Assembly: GCF_014873765.1 (NCBI RefSeq)
Contig: NZ_JADBGG010000005.1
Span: 1-64,000 of the forward strand
DNA: 64,000 nucleotides
Direction: 5' to 3'
From: Desulfomicrobium macestii
Lineage (GTDB): Bacteria > Desulfobacterota > Desulfovibrionia > Desulfovibrionales > Desulfomicrobiaceae
Part shown: positions 56,020 to 64,000 of the stretch, piece after piece
Layout of the letters: each line of letters opens with the position of its first letter
How positions within the stretch are numbered: the stretch's first letter is position 1
Translations under genes and position numbers: made by a program
Notes under the pieces: generated by a model
The model's database searches: none
Seen by the model: the letters and a program-made list of their open reading frames with translations, nothing else
What the model was told of the DNA's origin: nothing

Positions 56020-57141
56020 TCACCCCGACTGTAACCATTTTAAAGGATTAATGACTTTTTGCCTGTAACGCAATTCGAAATAGAGGCCTTCGCCCTTGGC
56101 CGCCGGGTAGAATCCGCACACGCCGATCTGCTGTCCGCGCTCCACTTCCCGGCCCACCGGAATGGGGGCATCGGACAAAAAGGCATACAGCGAATAATAA
56201 TCCTCGCCGTGAAAAACAATCACAACCTGTCCGAACCCGCGCAACTGGTCGTTGTGCACGACCTTGCCCCAGGAGACGCTGCGCACCGGAGTGCCGGCAG
56301 ACAGGGCGAGGCCAATCCCGTTGCTGGGCGGATTTCCGTCCGGCGCGAAGGACACCACCCGCTTGCCTTTGGCCGGCCAACTCAGCTTGCCCTGCAGCTT
56401 TGAAATCTTCTTGGAGGATTGCAGGCTGATCTTGTGGCGGATGCCGGCGATGGAACCCATCAGATTCTGGATTTCCTTTTCGCTCTCCTTCTTCTTGACC
56501 CGCACCTCGGCAATCTGGCGTTCGTACTGCGTCCTCTTTTTTTCCAGCTCTGCCCTGGACGCCTTGATCTTGTTCAGCTGGGCCTCGGCCTGGTCCGCAT
56601 TCTGATCAAGAACCGACTGCTGGTCGGCCACGATCTGGCTCTGCCGCTCGATATCTTCCCGCAAGGATTGGGCCTCGCCATACAGGGCCGTCAGCCAGGC
56701 CTCCCGGCGGTTAGCCTCTGCCCACCGCTCCGCAGAGGCAAAACCTTCTTCCTTGGCGGTCAGGTAGATGGGCCACAGTGTTCGCATCAACTCCTGCAGA
56801 CGGCCGGTGGTCTTTTCCCGCTCCTTCAGCAGCGCATCAAGGCGACTGGCGCCTTCGGCCTGCTCTTTTTTGAGAACGGCCAGTTCGTCTTCGAGCTTCT
56901 GGAGGGATGCCGCGGCCTGCTTGACCGAACCTTCGAGTTTGGCCAGATCCTTGTGCAGGCTGCGCTCTTTTTCGGTCAGGCTCTGGATGACTTTTTTACG
57001 CTCGGCCAACTGCTTGTTCTTGGCGGCCATCTCTTCTTCCAGAGAGGCAAGGCCGAGCGTGGCCGTAAACACAAGACCGCCCAGGAGCATCAGGATGATC
57101 GCGAAAAAGCGCGGCTTGAGGCGGGATGACGGACGATTCAT
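56020..57141 (-). CDS. EnvC-like coiled-coil protein with degenerate LytM domain
   Basis: A 373-residue exported protein. A membrane or signal segment (residues about 12-32) is followed by two long coiled coils (about 35-120 and 165-250) and a C-terminal LytM/M23-fold domain. The zinc ligands of active M23 enzymes are lost: GIGLAL, SLYAFL and LYFELRY stand where histidine-bearing motifs occur. Such proteins activate cell-division amidases, as E. coli EnvC does for AmiA/AmiB. ATG 57141 overlaps the upstream glycosylase stop by four bases. Confidence 0.87.
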   Translation of the reverse strand: MNRPSSRLKPRFFAIILMLLGGLVFTATLGLASLEEEMAAKNKQLAERKKVIQSLTEKERSLHKDLAKLEGSVKQAAASLQKLEDELAVLKKEQAEGASRLDALLKEREKTTGRLQELMRTLWPIYLTAKEEGFASAERWAEANRREAWLTALYGEAQSLREDIERQSQIVADQQSVLDQNADQAEAQLNKIKASRAELEKKRTQYERQIAEVRVKKKESEKEIQNLMGSIAGIRHKISLQSSKKISKLQGKLSWPAKGKRVVSFAPDGNPPSNGIGLALSAGTPVRSVSWGKVVHNDQLRGFGQVVIVFHGEDYYSLYAFLSDAPIPVGREVERGQQIGVCGFYPAAKGEGLYFELRYRQKVINPLKWLQSG

Positions 57142-57836
57142 GGGTGAGGGATGATGCTTTTTCCCACGCAGGTCAAGGGGCTGAACTCTTCCAGAAACAC
57201 CGCCAGGGGGCAGCTCGCGCATTTTCCCGCCTTCTTTGCGCACCAATTCTTGCCCGTGCGCACGATGAGGGCGTGGTATTCATTATACAATGCCGCGTCC
57301 GGCGGCAGGACATCCATGAAAAAATCCCGCAGCTCCCCGTACCCGATGTCTTCGGGGATCAGCCCGTGCCTGCCCAGGATGCGCCGCGTGTACGCGTCGA
57401 CCACAAAGGACGGCAGCCCGAGGGCGTAGAGCAGGATGGAGTCCGCCGTTTCCGGGCCAATGCCGGAGACTTCGAGCAGGGCCGGGCGCAACCCTTCCAC
57501 CGTCTCGCCGCGCAATCCATCCATATCCAGATCACAGGCCCCGTGCAGGAAATTCAGGAAATTGCGCACCCGCGCCGCCTTGACCCGAAAAGCCCCGGCA
57601 GGCCGGATGAGCATCGCCAGCTCCCCGTCGGTCAACCGTGCAAGCGCCCGGGGTTCGAGCAGGCCGGATTCGCGCAGGTTGTGCATCGCCTTCTCCACGT
57701 TGGCCCAGGCCGTGTTCTGGGTCAAGATGGCGCCAAGGGCGATTTCAAAAGGCGTGTCTCCCGGCCACCACCGGCTTGGGCCCAGCTCGGCCCGCATCGC
57801 GCGGTAGTAGTCAAGCAGCACGGCTTCCCGGTTCAT
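57138..57836 (-). CDS. Endonuclease III-like DNA glycosylase with 4Fe-4S loop (MagIII-like)
   Basis: A 232-residue HhH-GPD protein. The hairpin motif reads LLEVSGIGPETADSILL, with Glu at the place where Nth has its catalytic Lys. The catalytic Asp is retained in VVDAYTRRIL. C-terminal cysteines (CAKKAGKCASC and a later Cys) form the probable 4Fe-4S loop with unusual spacing to the last Cys. This suggests a monofunctional glycosylase such as 3-methyladenine glycosylase MagIII. Overlaps prmA and the EnvC-like gene by four bases each. Confidence 0.85.
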   Translation of the reverse strand: MNREAVLLDYYRAMRAELGPSRWWPGDTPFEIALGAILTQNTAWANVEKAMHNLRESGLLEPRALARLTDGELAMLIRPAGAFRVKAARVRNFLNFLHGACDLDMDGLRGETVEGLRPALLEVSGIGPETADSILLYALGLPSFVVDAYTRRILGRHGLIPEDIGYGELRDFFMDVLPPDAALYNEYHALIVRTGKNWCAKKAGKCASCPLAVFLEEFSPLTCVGKSIIPHP

Positions 57837-58687
57837 GTCCGAAAAACGAGCAAGGTCCATTCCCCGGAGTAGGAGATCTCGGGGGCCGCAAGACCCTGCC
57901 CGATGTAGGCCTGCACGACGCGGTCCGCCTGCTCGCGCAGGATGCCGGACAGGATGAGCACTCCCGGCCGGGCCAGACGGGCACTTATGTCCTCGGCCAT
58001 GTCGATGAGCGGATTGGCCAGGATGTTGGCCAGGATGCAATCAAAGCGCTGCTCCGAGGGGATGTCCGTGACGCTCCCGGTGGCGGCTGTGAAAGCGCCC
58101 CCCACCGCGTTCAGGACCGCGTTTTCGCGGGCGTTGTCGATGGCCACGGGGTCGATGTCCAGCCCCTGGCCGACGAGTCCGAGCTTGACGGCGGCGATGC
58201 CCAGAATACCCGAACCCGTGCCCAGGTCGAGGAAAGACTGCCCCGCCGCCAGCACGCCCTCCGTCGCCAGGCGATCCAATGCCTCAAGACACAGGGCCGT
58301 GGTCTGGTGATGCCCCGTCCCGAAGGCCATCTTGGGCTCGATCAGGATGGGCTGGGCCGTGCAGGGCTCGTCCTTGAGCCAGGCCGGCAGGACCACGAAC
58401 CGCGACCCGATGGGGATGGGCGTGAAATATTTTTTCCAGGCGCTGGTCCAATCCGCGTTGTCCACGCTGGACCTTTCGAGCCGCACCTCGGGGCACGCGG
58501 CCTGAAGCGCGGCCTCGGTCTCGGCGGACTGCTCAGGGCGGTCGAAGTGCACGGTCAGGTGGCGCAGGCCGTCCTTTATGCCGCCGTCCTCCCAACCCCA
58601 CGGGGTGTGCAGAAACAGCAGGCCGGTGACAAGATCCTCGTTTTCCGGGGCAAAGGCGAGGGCAAGGCGGGCGAGTTTGTTTGACAT
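57833..58687 (-). CDS. prmA: Ribosomal protein L11 methyltransferase
   Basis: Trimethylates ribosomal protein L11. The 284-residue protein has the family segment EPKMAFGTGHHQTTALCLEA, SAM site FLDLGTGSGILGIAA and DCILANILANPLIDMA. ATG 58687 begins MSNKLARLAL; a longer in-frame start overlaps the terminator and is rejected. First gene of the run that continues to the DUF610 gene. Confidence 0.93.
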   Translation of the reverse strand: MSNKLARLALAFAPENEDLVTGLLFLHTPWGWEDGGIKDGLRHLTVHFDRPEQSAETEAALQAACPEVRLERSSVDNADWTSAWKKYFTPIPIGSRFVVLPAWLKDEPCTAQPILIEPKMAFGTGHHQTTALCLEALDRLATEGVLAAGQSFLDLGTGSGILGIAAVKLGLVGQGLDIDPVAIDNARENAVLNAVGGAFTAATGSVTDIPSEQRFDCILANILANPLIDMAEDISARLARPGVLILSGILREQADRVVQAYIGQGLAAPEISYSGEWTLLVFRT

Positions 58688-58738
58688 GTATGAACCTGAC
58701 AACGGGATAACACCGTTGGAATTTGAAGTTTGAAAAAA

Positions 58739-58766
58739 GGGCCCGCTCCCCTCGGGAAAAGGGCCC
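58739..58766 (-). terminator. Rho-independent terminator of the dut-argD transcript
   Basis: Six-base GGGCCC arms at 58739-58744 and 58761-58766, with further CCC/GGG pairing inside, followed on the minus strand by six T. Lies 22 bases past the argD stop and just upstream of prmA. Confidence 0.8.
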
Positions 58767-58788
58767 AAGAACAAAAACTCGGCAAGGA

Positions 58789-59982
58789 CTAACCCTTGGC
58801 CAGGATGGATTCCAGAGCCAGGCAGAACGCCTCAAGCTCTTCCTCGGTTATGACCAGCGGCGGCAGCAGACGCAGTACCGTGTCCTGGGTCAGGTTCAGG
58901 ACAAAGCCCTGCCCGAGCAGTTCCTTCCAGACCTCGGCCCCGGGATGGGTCAATTCGATGCCGACCATCAGGCCATGCACCCGCACCTCGGCGATCTTCT
59001 CCGGGAACCTGCTCCTGATCCCTTCCAGCCGCCCGCGCAGCCAGTCGCCCATGCGCGCGGCCCGACCGCAGAGATCGTCGCGTTCGATGATCTCGATGAC
59101 CTTGGACGCCACGGCGGAGATGAGCGCGTTGCCGCCGAAGGTCGTGCCGTGGCTGCCCGGAGGAAAACCCTTGGAGACCTCTTCGGTGCACATGACCGCG
59201 CCCATGGGCAGGCCCCCGGCCAGGCCCTTGGCCACGGTGACGATATCCGGCTTGAGGCCCGCGTGCTGGTGCGCCCAGAATCTTCCGGTCCGGCCCACGC
59301 CGGTCTGGATTTCATCGACGATCAGCAGCACGCCCTTGGCGGCGCAAAGAGCGGCCAGTCCACGGACGTAATCATCGGGCAGGGGTTTGACCCCGCCCTC
59401 GCCCTGGATCATCTCGATCAGCACCGCGGCTGTGCGCTCGTTCATGACCGCCTCCATGGCCGCCAGATCCGCAAAGGGCACGGTGATGAAACCCTCGGGC
59501 AGCGGCCCGAAACCGGTCTTGATCTTGTCCTGGCCCGTGGCCGTAAGAGTGGCCAGGGTCCGGCCATGGAAGGACCCGCCCAGGGTGATGATCTCGTAGC
59601 GTTCCTCGCCCCGGCCCTCGCGCATGTAGCGCCGGGCCAGCTTGATGGCCCCTTCGTTGGCCTCGGCGCCGGAGTTGCAGAAAAAGACCCTTTCCAGGTG
59701 CGAGGTGCCGAGCAGCCTTTTGGCCAGGGCGACCTGCTCTTCCTGATAGAAAAGATTGGAAACGTGAATGAGCTTGCCTGCCTGCGCGCAGATGACCTCG
59801 ACCAGCTCGGGATGGGAATGCCCCAGGTTGCAGACGGCGATGCCTGCCAGAAGGTCGGTGTAGACGCGCCCCTCGGGGGTGTAGAGTCTGGTCCCCTCGG
59901 CCCGGCTCACGGCCAGGGGATAACGTGCATAGGTCCGGCACAGGGCCGAGGCTTCGCCTTGTTTTATATCTTCGCTGTTCAT
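58789..59982 (-). CDS. argD: Acetylornithine aminotransferase
   Basis: PLP enzyme of arginine synthesis; may also act on succinyldiaminopimelate. The 397-residue sequence has NSGAEANEGAIKLAR, ITLGGSFHGRTLATL, the cofactor Asp in LLIVDEIQTGVGRTG, and the PLP Lys in VTVAKGLAGGLPMGA. ATG 59982 has GAGGAGA upstream. Follows dut by 26 bases; the two are likely cotranscribed. Confidence 0.94.
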   Translation of the reverse strand: MNSEDIKQGEASALCRTYARYPLAVSRAEGTRLYTPEGRVYTDLLAGIAVCNLGHSHPELVEVICAQAGKLIHVSNLFYQEEQVALAKRLLGTSHLERVFFCNSGAEANEGAIKLARRYMREGRGEERYEIITLGGSFHGRTLATLTATGQDKIKTGFGPLPEGFITVPFADLAAMEAVMNERTAAVLIEMIQGEGGVKPLPDDYVRGLAALCAAKGVLLIVDEIQTGVGRTGRFWAHQHAGLKPDIVTVAKGLAGGLPMGAVMCTEEVSKGFPPGSHGTTFGGNALISAVASKVIEIIERDDLCGRAARMGDWLRGRLEGIRSRFPEKIAEVRVHGLMVGIELTHPGAEVWKELLGQGFVLNLTQDTVLRLLPPLVITEEELEAFCLALESILAKG

Positions 59983-60008
59983 GAAATTCTCCTCGCAAAT
60001 GAGTTGGA

Positions 60009-60485
60009 TCAGATCGTGCCGGTGTGCCCGAATCCTCCGGCGCCGCGCGCGGTGTCCGAAAGAGTGTCCTGCGCAATGATCTCTGCGCGCACGACAGGCT
60101 GAAAAACGAGCTGGGCGATGCGCTGTCCCCGGGTCACGGTGCGGGTCTGGTCCGAAGTGTTCAGGAGGCTGACCAGGATCTCGCCGCGATAGTCCGGATC
60201 GATGACCCCAACCCCCTGACTGACGACCAGTCCATCCTTGGTTCCCAGGCCGCTTCGGGAATAGACAAAACCGGCCACTCCCGGCATCGTGCATTCCACG
60301 GCGATGCCCGTTGGAAAGCGGTGCCTTCCTCCGGGGGGGATCAAGACCTCCGCTTCCGCCATACAAGCCCGCAGATCAATACCGGCCGATCCCGAAGTGG
60401 CATAGTTGAACTTCTCCGGCGGGCACGTTTCCGATAAAAAACGGACCTTGACCGGCATGGTGACAATTCCGGAACAGGGATTCAT
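60009..60485 (-). CDS. dut: Deoxyuridine 5'-triphosphate nucleotidohydrolase
   Basis: Hydrolyses dUTP to dUMP, keeping uracil out of DNA. The 158-residue trimeric-type enzyme shows all five motifs: SAGIDLRAC, YSRSGLG, GVIDPDYRGEI, RGQRIAQLVF and the C-terminal RGAGGFGHTG. ATG 60485 has AAGGAG upstream and is preferred over ATG 60458. Divergent from the phosphorylase gene. Confidence 0.95.
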   Translation of the reverse strand: MNPCSGIVTMPVKVRFLSETCPPEKFNYATSGSAGIDLRACMAEAEVLIPPGGRHRFPTGIAVECTMPGVAGFVYSRSGLGTKDGLVVSQGVGVIDPDYRGEILVSLLNTSDQTRTVTRGQRIAQLVFQPVVRAEIIAQDTLSDTARGAGGFGHTGTI

Positions 60486-60560
60486 TTCTTCTCCTTGGCA
60501 TGCTAGCTTGTACTCCAAGCGCATGCAGGGATGCGTTACAAATTTATGACAGGGGGATTT

Positions 60561-63149
60561 ATGCAACCATTGCATGTCTATACAGTTGTGCCCAAGCTTC
60601 CGGAAAAACTTCTGCCGCTCAAGACGCTGGCAAGCAACCTCTATTTTTCCTGGCAGCATGAAATCGAGGAGTTCTTTGCCCAGATAGACCGCGAACTGTG
60701 GGAAAAAAGCGAACACAATCCGGTCTGGTTCCTGAACCATCTGCCCCAGAGCACACTGGAAGAGCTGGGCGAGGATGAATTCTTTCTGGACCGTCTGTCA
60801 ACCATTGCGGCGGGTTTCGAAAAATACATCTCCAAGCGCGGCCCCATGACCGGACTCGACGCCCTCGACAGCGGGCCGGTGGTCGCCTATTTCAGCGCCG
60901 AATACGGCATCGCCCAATGCCTGCCCGTGTATTCGGGAGGGCTTGGCGTGCTGGCCGGAGACCATCTCAAATCCGCCAGTGACCTGAACATTCCCCTGGT
61001 CGGCATCGGCCTTTGCTACCAGCGCGGATTTTTCCGCCAGTACCTGACCCACGACGGCTGGCAGCAAGAGCGCTACCAGCCCAACGATTTCGACCAAATG
61101 CCCCTCTTTCCCGTGCTCAACGAGGAAGGGCTGCCGCTCAAGGTCCGCTTCCAGATGCAGGGCAAGCCCCTCTATTTCCGCGTCTGGCGGGCCGACGTGG
61201 GCCGCGTGCCGCTGTTCCTGATGGACACCAACATCCCCGAAAATCCGCCCGAGCGCCGGGAGCTGACCTCCCAGCTCTACGGCGGCGATCTGGAAATGCG
61301 GCTCATGCAGGAATACCTGCTCGGCATCGGCGGCATCAAGGCCCTGGAGGCCATGGGCCTCTCGCCCCGGGTCATCCACATGAACGAAGGGCACTCGGCC
61401 TTTGCCGGTCTGGAAAGAATCCGCGTGCTCATGCAGGACCGGCACCTGTCCTTCGAAGCGGCCCTTGAACTGGTCGCCCAGAGCTCGGTCTTCACCACGC
61501 ACACTCCTGTTCCGGCGGGCAACGACCGTTTCTCCCCGGACCTTATGGCCAGATACTTCCAGGAATACTCCGCGGACCTGGGACTCTCCTGGAAGGTTTT
61601 CCTGGCCCTTGGCCGTGAAAACACGCGCGACGATGCCGAGCACTTCTGCATGACGATCCTGGCCCTGCGCCTATCCCGGTTCAACAACGGCGTAAGCCGG
61701 CTGCACGGCAAGGTCTCACGCAAGATGTGGGCCAAGGTCTGGCCCCAGTACCCGGAAGAGGATGTGCCCATCGGCTGGGTCACCAACGGCATTCATTTCC
61801 CGACCTGGGTGGCCCCGGAAATGTCCGTCCTTTTCGACCGCTTTCTCGGCCAGTCCTGGCGCGAGGATCCGGACTGCGAGCGCGTGGGCGAAAAATTCGG
61901 GACCATCCCCGACATCGAGCTCTGGCGCACCCACGAACGCCTGCGCGAGCGGCTCGTGGACTTCGTCCGGCGCAGGCTGCAGCAGCAGATCATGTCCCGC
62001 GGCGGCCGGAGCTGGGAGCTGGAAGTGGCCGACAACGTCCTCAATCCCGAGGCCCTGACCATCGGCTTCGCCCGCCGCTTCGCGTCCTACAAGCGCGCCT
62101 ACCTGCTCTTGAAGGACGATGACCGCCTGAAACGCCTCGTCACCGACCCGGCCCGCCCGGTGCAATTCGTCTTTGCCGGCAAGGCCCATCCCCGCGACAA
62201 CGAGGGCAAGAAAATCATCCAGGAGCTCATCAGCCTCTGCCAATCCCCCGAGAGCCGCGCGTCCATGGTCTTTCTGGAAGACTACGACATGCAGGTCGCC
62301 CGCTACCTGGTCCAGGGCTGCGACATCTGGCTCAACAACCCGCGCCGCCCCCTTGAGGCCTGCGGCACCAGCGGCATGAAGGCCATGGCCAACGGCGTCC
62401 TGAACCTGAGCACCCTCGACGGCTGGTGGGACGAGGCCTGGTGTCCGGACAATTCCGTGGGCTGGGCCATCGGCAACGCCGAGGAATACGACGACGTCGA
62501 GTACCAGGACTTCGTGGAGAGCCAGACCCTCTACAACATCCTCGAAAAAGACGTCATCCCGCTCTTCTACGATCGCGTGCAGGGCTCTTTCCCGAGACGC
62601 TGGGTGCAGAAAATGAAGCAGGCGCTCAAAACCCTGGGTCCGGTCTTCAACGGACACCGCATGGTCGAGGAATATTCCAAGCGCGCCTACCTCCCGTCCA
62701 ACATCAGCTACGGCAAGCTCTCGGCCAACGAGTACCGCCCGGTCGTGGAACTGGCCGAGTGGCGCATGAACCTGCTCACCCACTGGGGAGCGCTCGACAT
62801 CCGAAACGTGCAGTGCATCACGGCCCACGAGATGTTCGTCGGCGAGAACCTGGAGGTCAGCGCCGAGGTCAAGGTCGAGGGACTCGGCATCCAGGACATC
62901 CGCGTGGAGATCTACACCGGCCCCCTCGATCACACCGGCAAGTTTGCCAGCAGGTCCACCTTCCTCATGAGCCCGGATGAACGCACTCCGGACGGCTGGT
63001 ACGTGTATCGCGGCAAGGCCATGCCTATGGCCACCGGCAAGTTCGGCTTCACCGTGCGCATCCTGCCGCACCACCCATTGCTGCGCGATGCGCACAGCCT
63101 GGGTCTGATATTCTGGGCCGACGAGCCCGCGCCGAAACTCCAAGGGTAG
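60561..63149 (+). CDS. glgP: Alpha-glucan phosphorylase (GT35, DUF3417 type)
   Basis: Releases glucose 1-phosphate from glycogen or maltodextrin. The 862-residue protein has the N-terminal DUF3417 region (LKTLASNLYFSWQHE) found in the Thermotoga-type branch, the motif YFSAEYGI, and the PLP-Lys segment EACGTSGMKAMANGVLNLS. ATG 60561 has AGGGGG upstream; an in-frame ATG-like start ten codons earlier lacks support. Followed four bases later by tlyA. Confidence 0.93.
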   Translation: MQPLHVYTVVPKLPEKLLPLKTLASNLYFSWQHEIEEFFAQIDRELWEKSEHNPVWFLNHLPQSTLEELGEDEFFLDRLSTIAAGFEKYISKRGPMTGLDALDSGPVVAYFSAEYGIAQCLPVYSGGLGVLAGDHLKSASDLNIPLVGIGLCYQRGFFRQYLTHDGWQQERYQPNDFDQMPLFPVLNEEGLPLKVRFQMQGKPLYFRVWRADVGRVPLFLMDTNIPENPPERRELTSQLYGGDLEMRLMQEYLLGIGGIKALEAMGLSPRVIHMNEGHSAFAGLERIRVLMQDRHLSFEAALELVAQSSVFTTHTPVPAGNDRFSPDLMARYFQEYSADLGLSWKVFLALGRENTRDDAEHFCMTILALRLSRFNNGVSRLHGKVSRKMWAKVWPQYPEEDVPIGWVTNGIHFPTWVAPEMSVLFDRFLGQSWREDPDCERVGEKFGTIPDIELWRTHERLRERLVDFVRRRLQQQIMSRGGRSWELEVADNVLNPEALTIGFARRFASYKRAYLLLKDDDRLKRLVTDPARPVQFVFAGKAHPRDNEGKKIIQELISLCQSPESRASMVFLEDYDMQVARYLVQGCDIWLNNPRRPLEACGTSGMKAMANGVLNLSTLDGWWDEAWCPDNSVGWAIGNAEEYDDVEYQDFVESQTLYNILEKDVIPLFYDRVQGSFPRRWVQKMKQALKTLGPVFNGHRMVEEYSKRAYLPSNISYGKLSANEYRPVVELAEWRMNLLTHWGALDIRNVQCITAHEMFVGENLEVSAEVKVEGLGIQDIRVEIYTGPLDHTGKFASRSTFLMSPDERTPDGWYVYRGKAMPMATGKFGFTVRILPHHPLLRDAHSLGLIFWADEPAPKLQG

Positions 63150-63153
63150 AGGG

Positions 63154-63900
63154 ATGGCCAAGAAAGTCGATCGGGCCGACGTGGTCCTGGCCGAGCAGGG
63201 GCTGGTCGAGAGCCGCGAGAAGGCCAAACGGATGATCATGGCCGGTCAGGTTCTGCTGCTCCAGGGCGAGGCCCGGACACCCGTGGCCAAGCCCGGGCAG
63301 CAGATTCCGCGCGATGCGCGGCTGGAGCTCAAGGAAGCGGAGCGTTTCGTGTCGCGCGGCGGCTACAAGCTGCTCACGGCTCTTGAGCATTTCGCCCTGG
63401 ACGTGAGCGGCATGGTCGCCCTGGACGCAGGGGCCTCCACCGGCGGATTCACGGACTGCCTGCTGCAATTCGGGGCCGCGCGGGTCTACGCCGTGGACGT
63501 TGGGCACGCCCAGCTGCACTGGAAGCTGGTCACGGACCCGCGCGTCGTGAATCTGGAGCGGGTCAACCTGCGTCACGCCACCGCCGACCTCCTTCCCGAA
63601 AAAGTGGACCTGGTGGTGGCCGACTGCTCCTTTATCTCCCTGCGGCTCATCCTGCCCCCCTGCCTGCAATTCCTGAAGGACGAAGGACAGATCCTGGCCC
63701 TGGTCAAGCCGCAGTTCGAGCTGGGCCCCGAGCATGCGGTCAAGGGCGTGGTCCGTTCGGAGGAATTGCAACTCAGGGCCGTGGACGAAATACGGGAATT
63801 CGCCCGGGAGGAGCTCGGACTGCACGTCCTGGGCTCCGTCGCGGCAGGGATCAAGGGCCCCAAGGGCAACCAGGAATACCTGCTCCATTTGCGGCGCTGA
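63154..63900 (+). CDS. tlyA: TlyA-family rRNA 2'-O-methyltransferase
   Basis: A 248-residue protein with an N-terminal S4 RNA-binding domain (residues 5-65, ESREKAKRMIMAGQVLL) and an FtsJ-like SAM domain: RGGYKLLTAL, ALDAGASTGGFTDCLLQ and LVVADCSFISLRLILP, ending VKPQFELGP. Known members methylate 16S and 23S rRNA; a hemolysin role is historic. Starts four bases after glgP. Confidence 0.92.
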   Translation: MAKKVDRADVVLAEQGLVESREKAKRMIMAGQVLLLQGEARTPVAKPGQQIPRDARLELKEAERFVSRGGYKLLTALEHFALDVSGMVALDAGASTGGFTDCLLQFGAARVYAVDVGHAQLHWKLVTDPRVVNLERVNLRHATADLLPEKVDLVVADCSFISLRLILPPCLQFLKDEGQILALVKPQFELGPEHAVKGVVRSEELQLRAVDEIREFAREELGLHVLGSVAAGIKGPKGNQEYLLHLRR

Positions 63901-63925
63901 GCTCAGACTTTGCCAAGAGAGGCCG

Positions 63926-64000
63926 ATGCGGGTACAGACCGCGTTCATCGTCAACACTTCAACCAAATTCGAGCCCATGCCTGACAGATTTCTGACCGAA
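63926..64000 (+). CDS. Possible start of a reading frame cut by the window end
   Basis: ATG at 63926, preceded by AGAGG, opens a frame that stays open to the last base (about 25 residues, beginning MRVQTAFIVNTS). A second in-frame ATG is at 63977. Too short to identify. Confidence 0.35.
   Translation, partial: MRVQTAFIVNTSTKFEPMPDRFLTE

Overview
The window reads as chromosomal DNA of a mesophilic, GC-rich sulfate-reducing deltaproteobacterium of the Desulfovibrionales, most like Desulfomicrobium. This is an inference from the gene set (a hisS-aspS-def-fmt-DUF116-rsmB run, a two-subunit molybdopterin oxidoreductase, a four-domain NlpC/P60 lipoprotein, ferredoxin-type proteins) and was not confirmed by any search. 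Coding density is high. Most genes sit in tight runs with ATGA overlaps. There is no CRISPR array, prophage, insertion sequence or rRNA.

Layout. 1-470: tandem REP-like palindromic repeats. 644-2619: a GSI-alpha-type glutamine synthetase, a perfect 16-bp inverted repeat, and a four-helix-bundle protein carrying the same repeat motif in its coding sequence. 2635-7732: a choline-to-glycine-betaine island (FadR/GntR regulator with three operator-like sites, BetA, BetB, ChoX-like binding protein). 7897-11007: ZupT-like metal transporter, CNNM/CBS membrane protein, ArsR and ArsC. 11002-14533: a three-gene two-component cluster on the minus strand. 14666-23459: a minus-strand run with MobB-like GTPase, ClC channel, MoaD- and ThiF-like proteins, RdgB, GlmS and an AmiC-type amidase. 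23607-30287: plus-strand translation operon. 30351-37244: a small CxxC protein, a second REP pair, then a minus-strand operon of ModF-like ABC ATPase, glycosyltransferase, RecN, PyrK and PyrD. 37302-38214: YceI protein and tRNA-Ala(GGC).

38584-48319: a receiver/kinase-like protein, endonuclease IV, a chemoreceptor, a cytoplasmic molybdopterin oxidoreductase with its 4Fe-4S subunit, an NlpC/P60 lipoprotein and a YitT membrane protein. 48479-53223: an ADP-forming acyl-CoA synthetase with swapped domain order, ArfB, an IscA-like protein, and a GAF/degenerate-GGDEF/PilZ protein. 53299-58687: an envelope and repair operon (PrmA, MagIII-like glycosylase, EnvC-like activator, CtpA protease, DUF610 deacetylase). 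58789-64000: ArgD, Dut, an alpha-glucan phosphorylase, TlyA and the start of a further reading frame.

Functional links. Choline oxidation and uptake form one osmoprotection module under a local regulator. An AmiC-type amidase and a catalytically dead EnvC-like LytM protein occur in separate operons and may be a cognate pair for septal peptidoglycan cleavage. MobB-, MoaD- and ThiF-like genes point to molybdenum or tungsten cofactor work, consistent with the molybdoenzyme at 43579. No complete, clearly new system is evident. The most unusual material is the repeat biology at 1-470 and 1995-2435, the triple FadR-type operator, the swapped acyl-CoA synthetase, and the GGDEF-dead PilZ protein.
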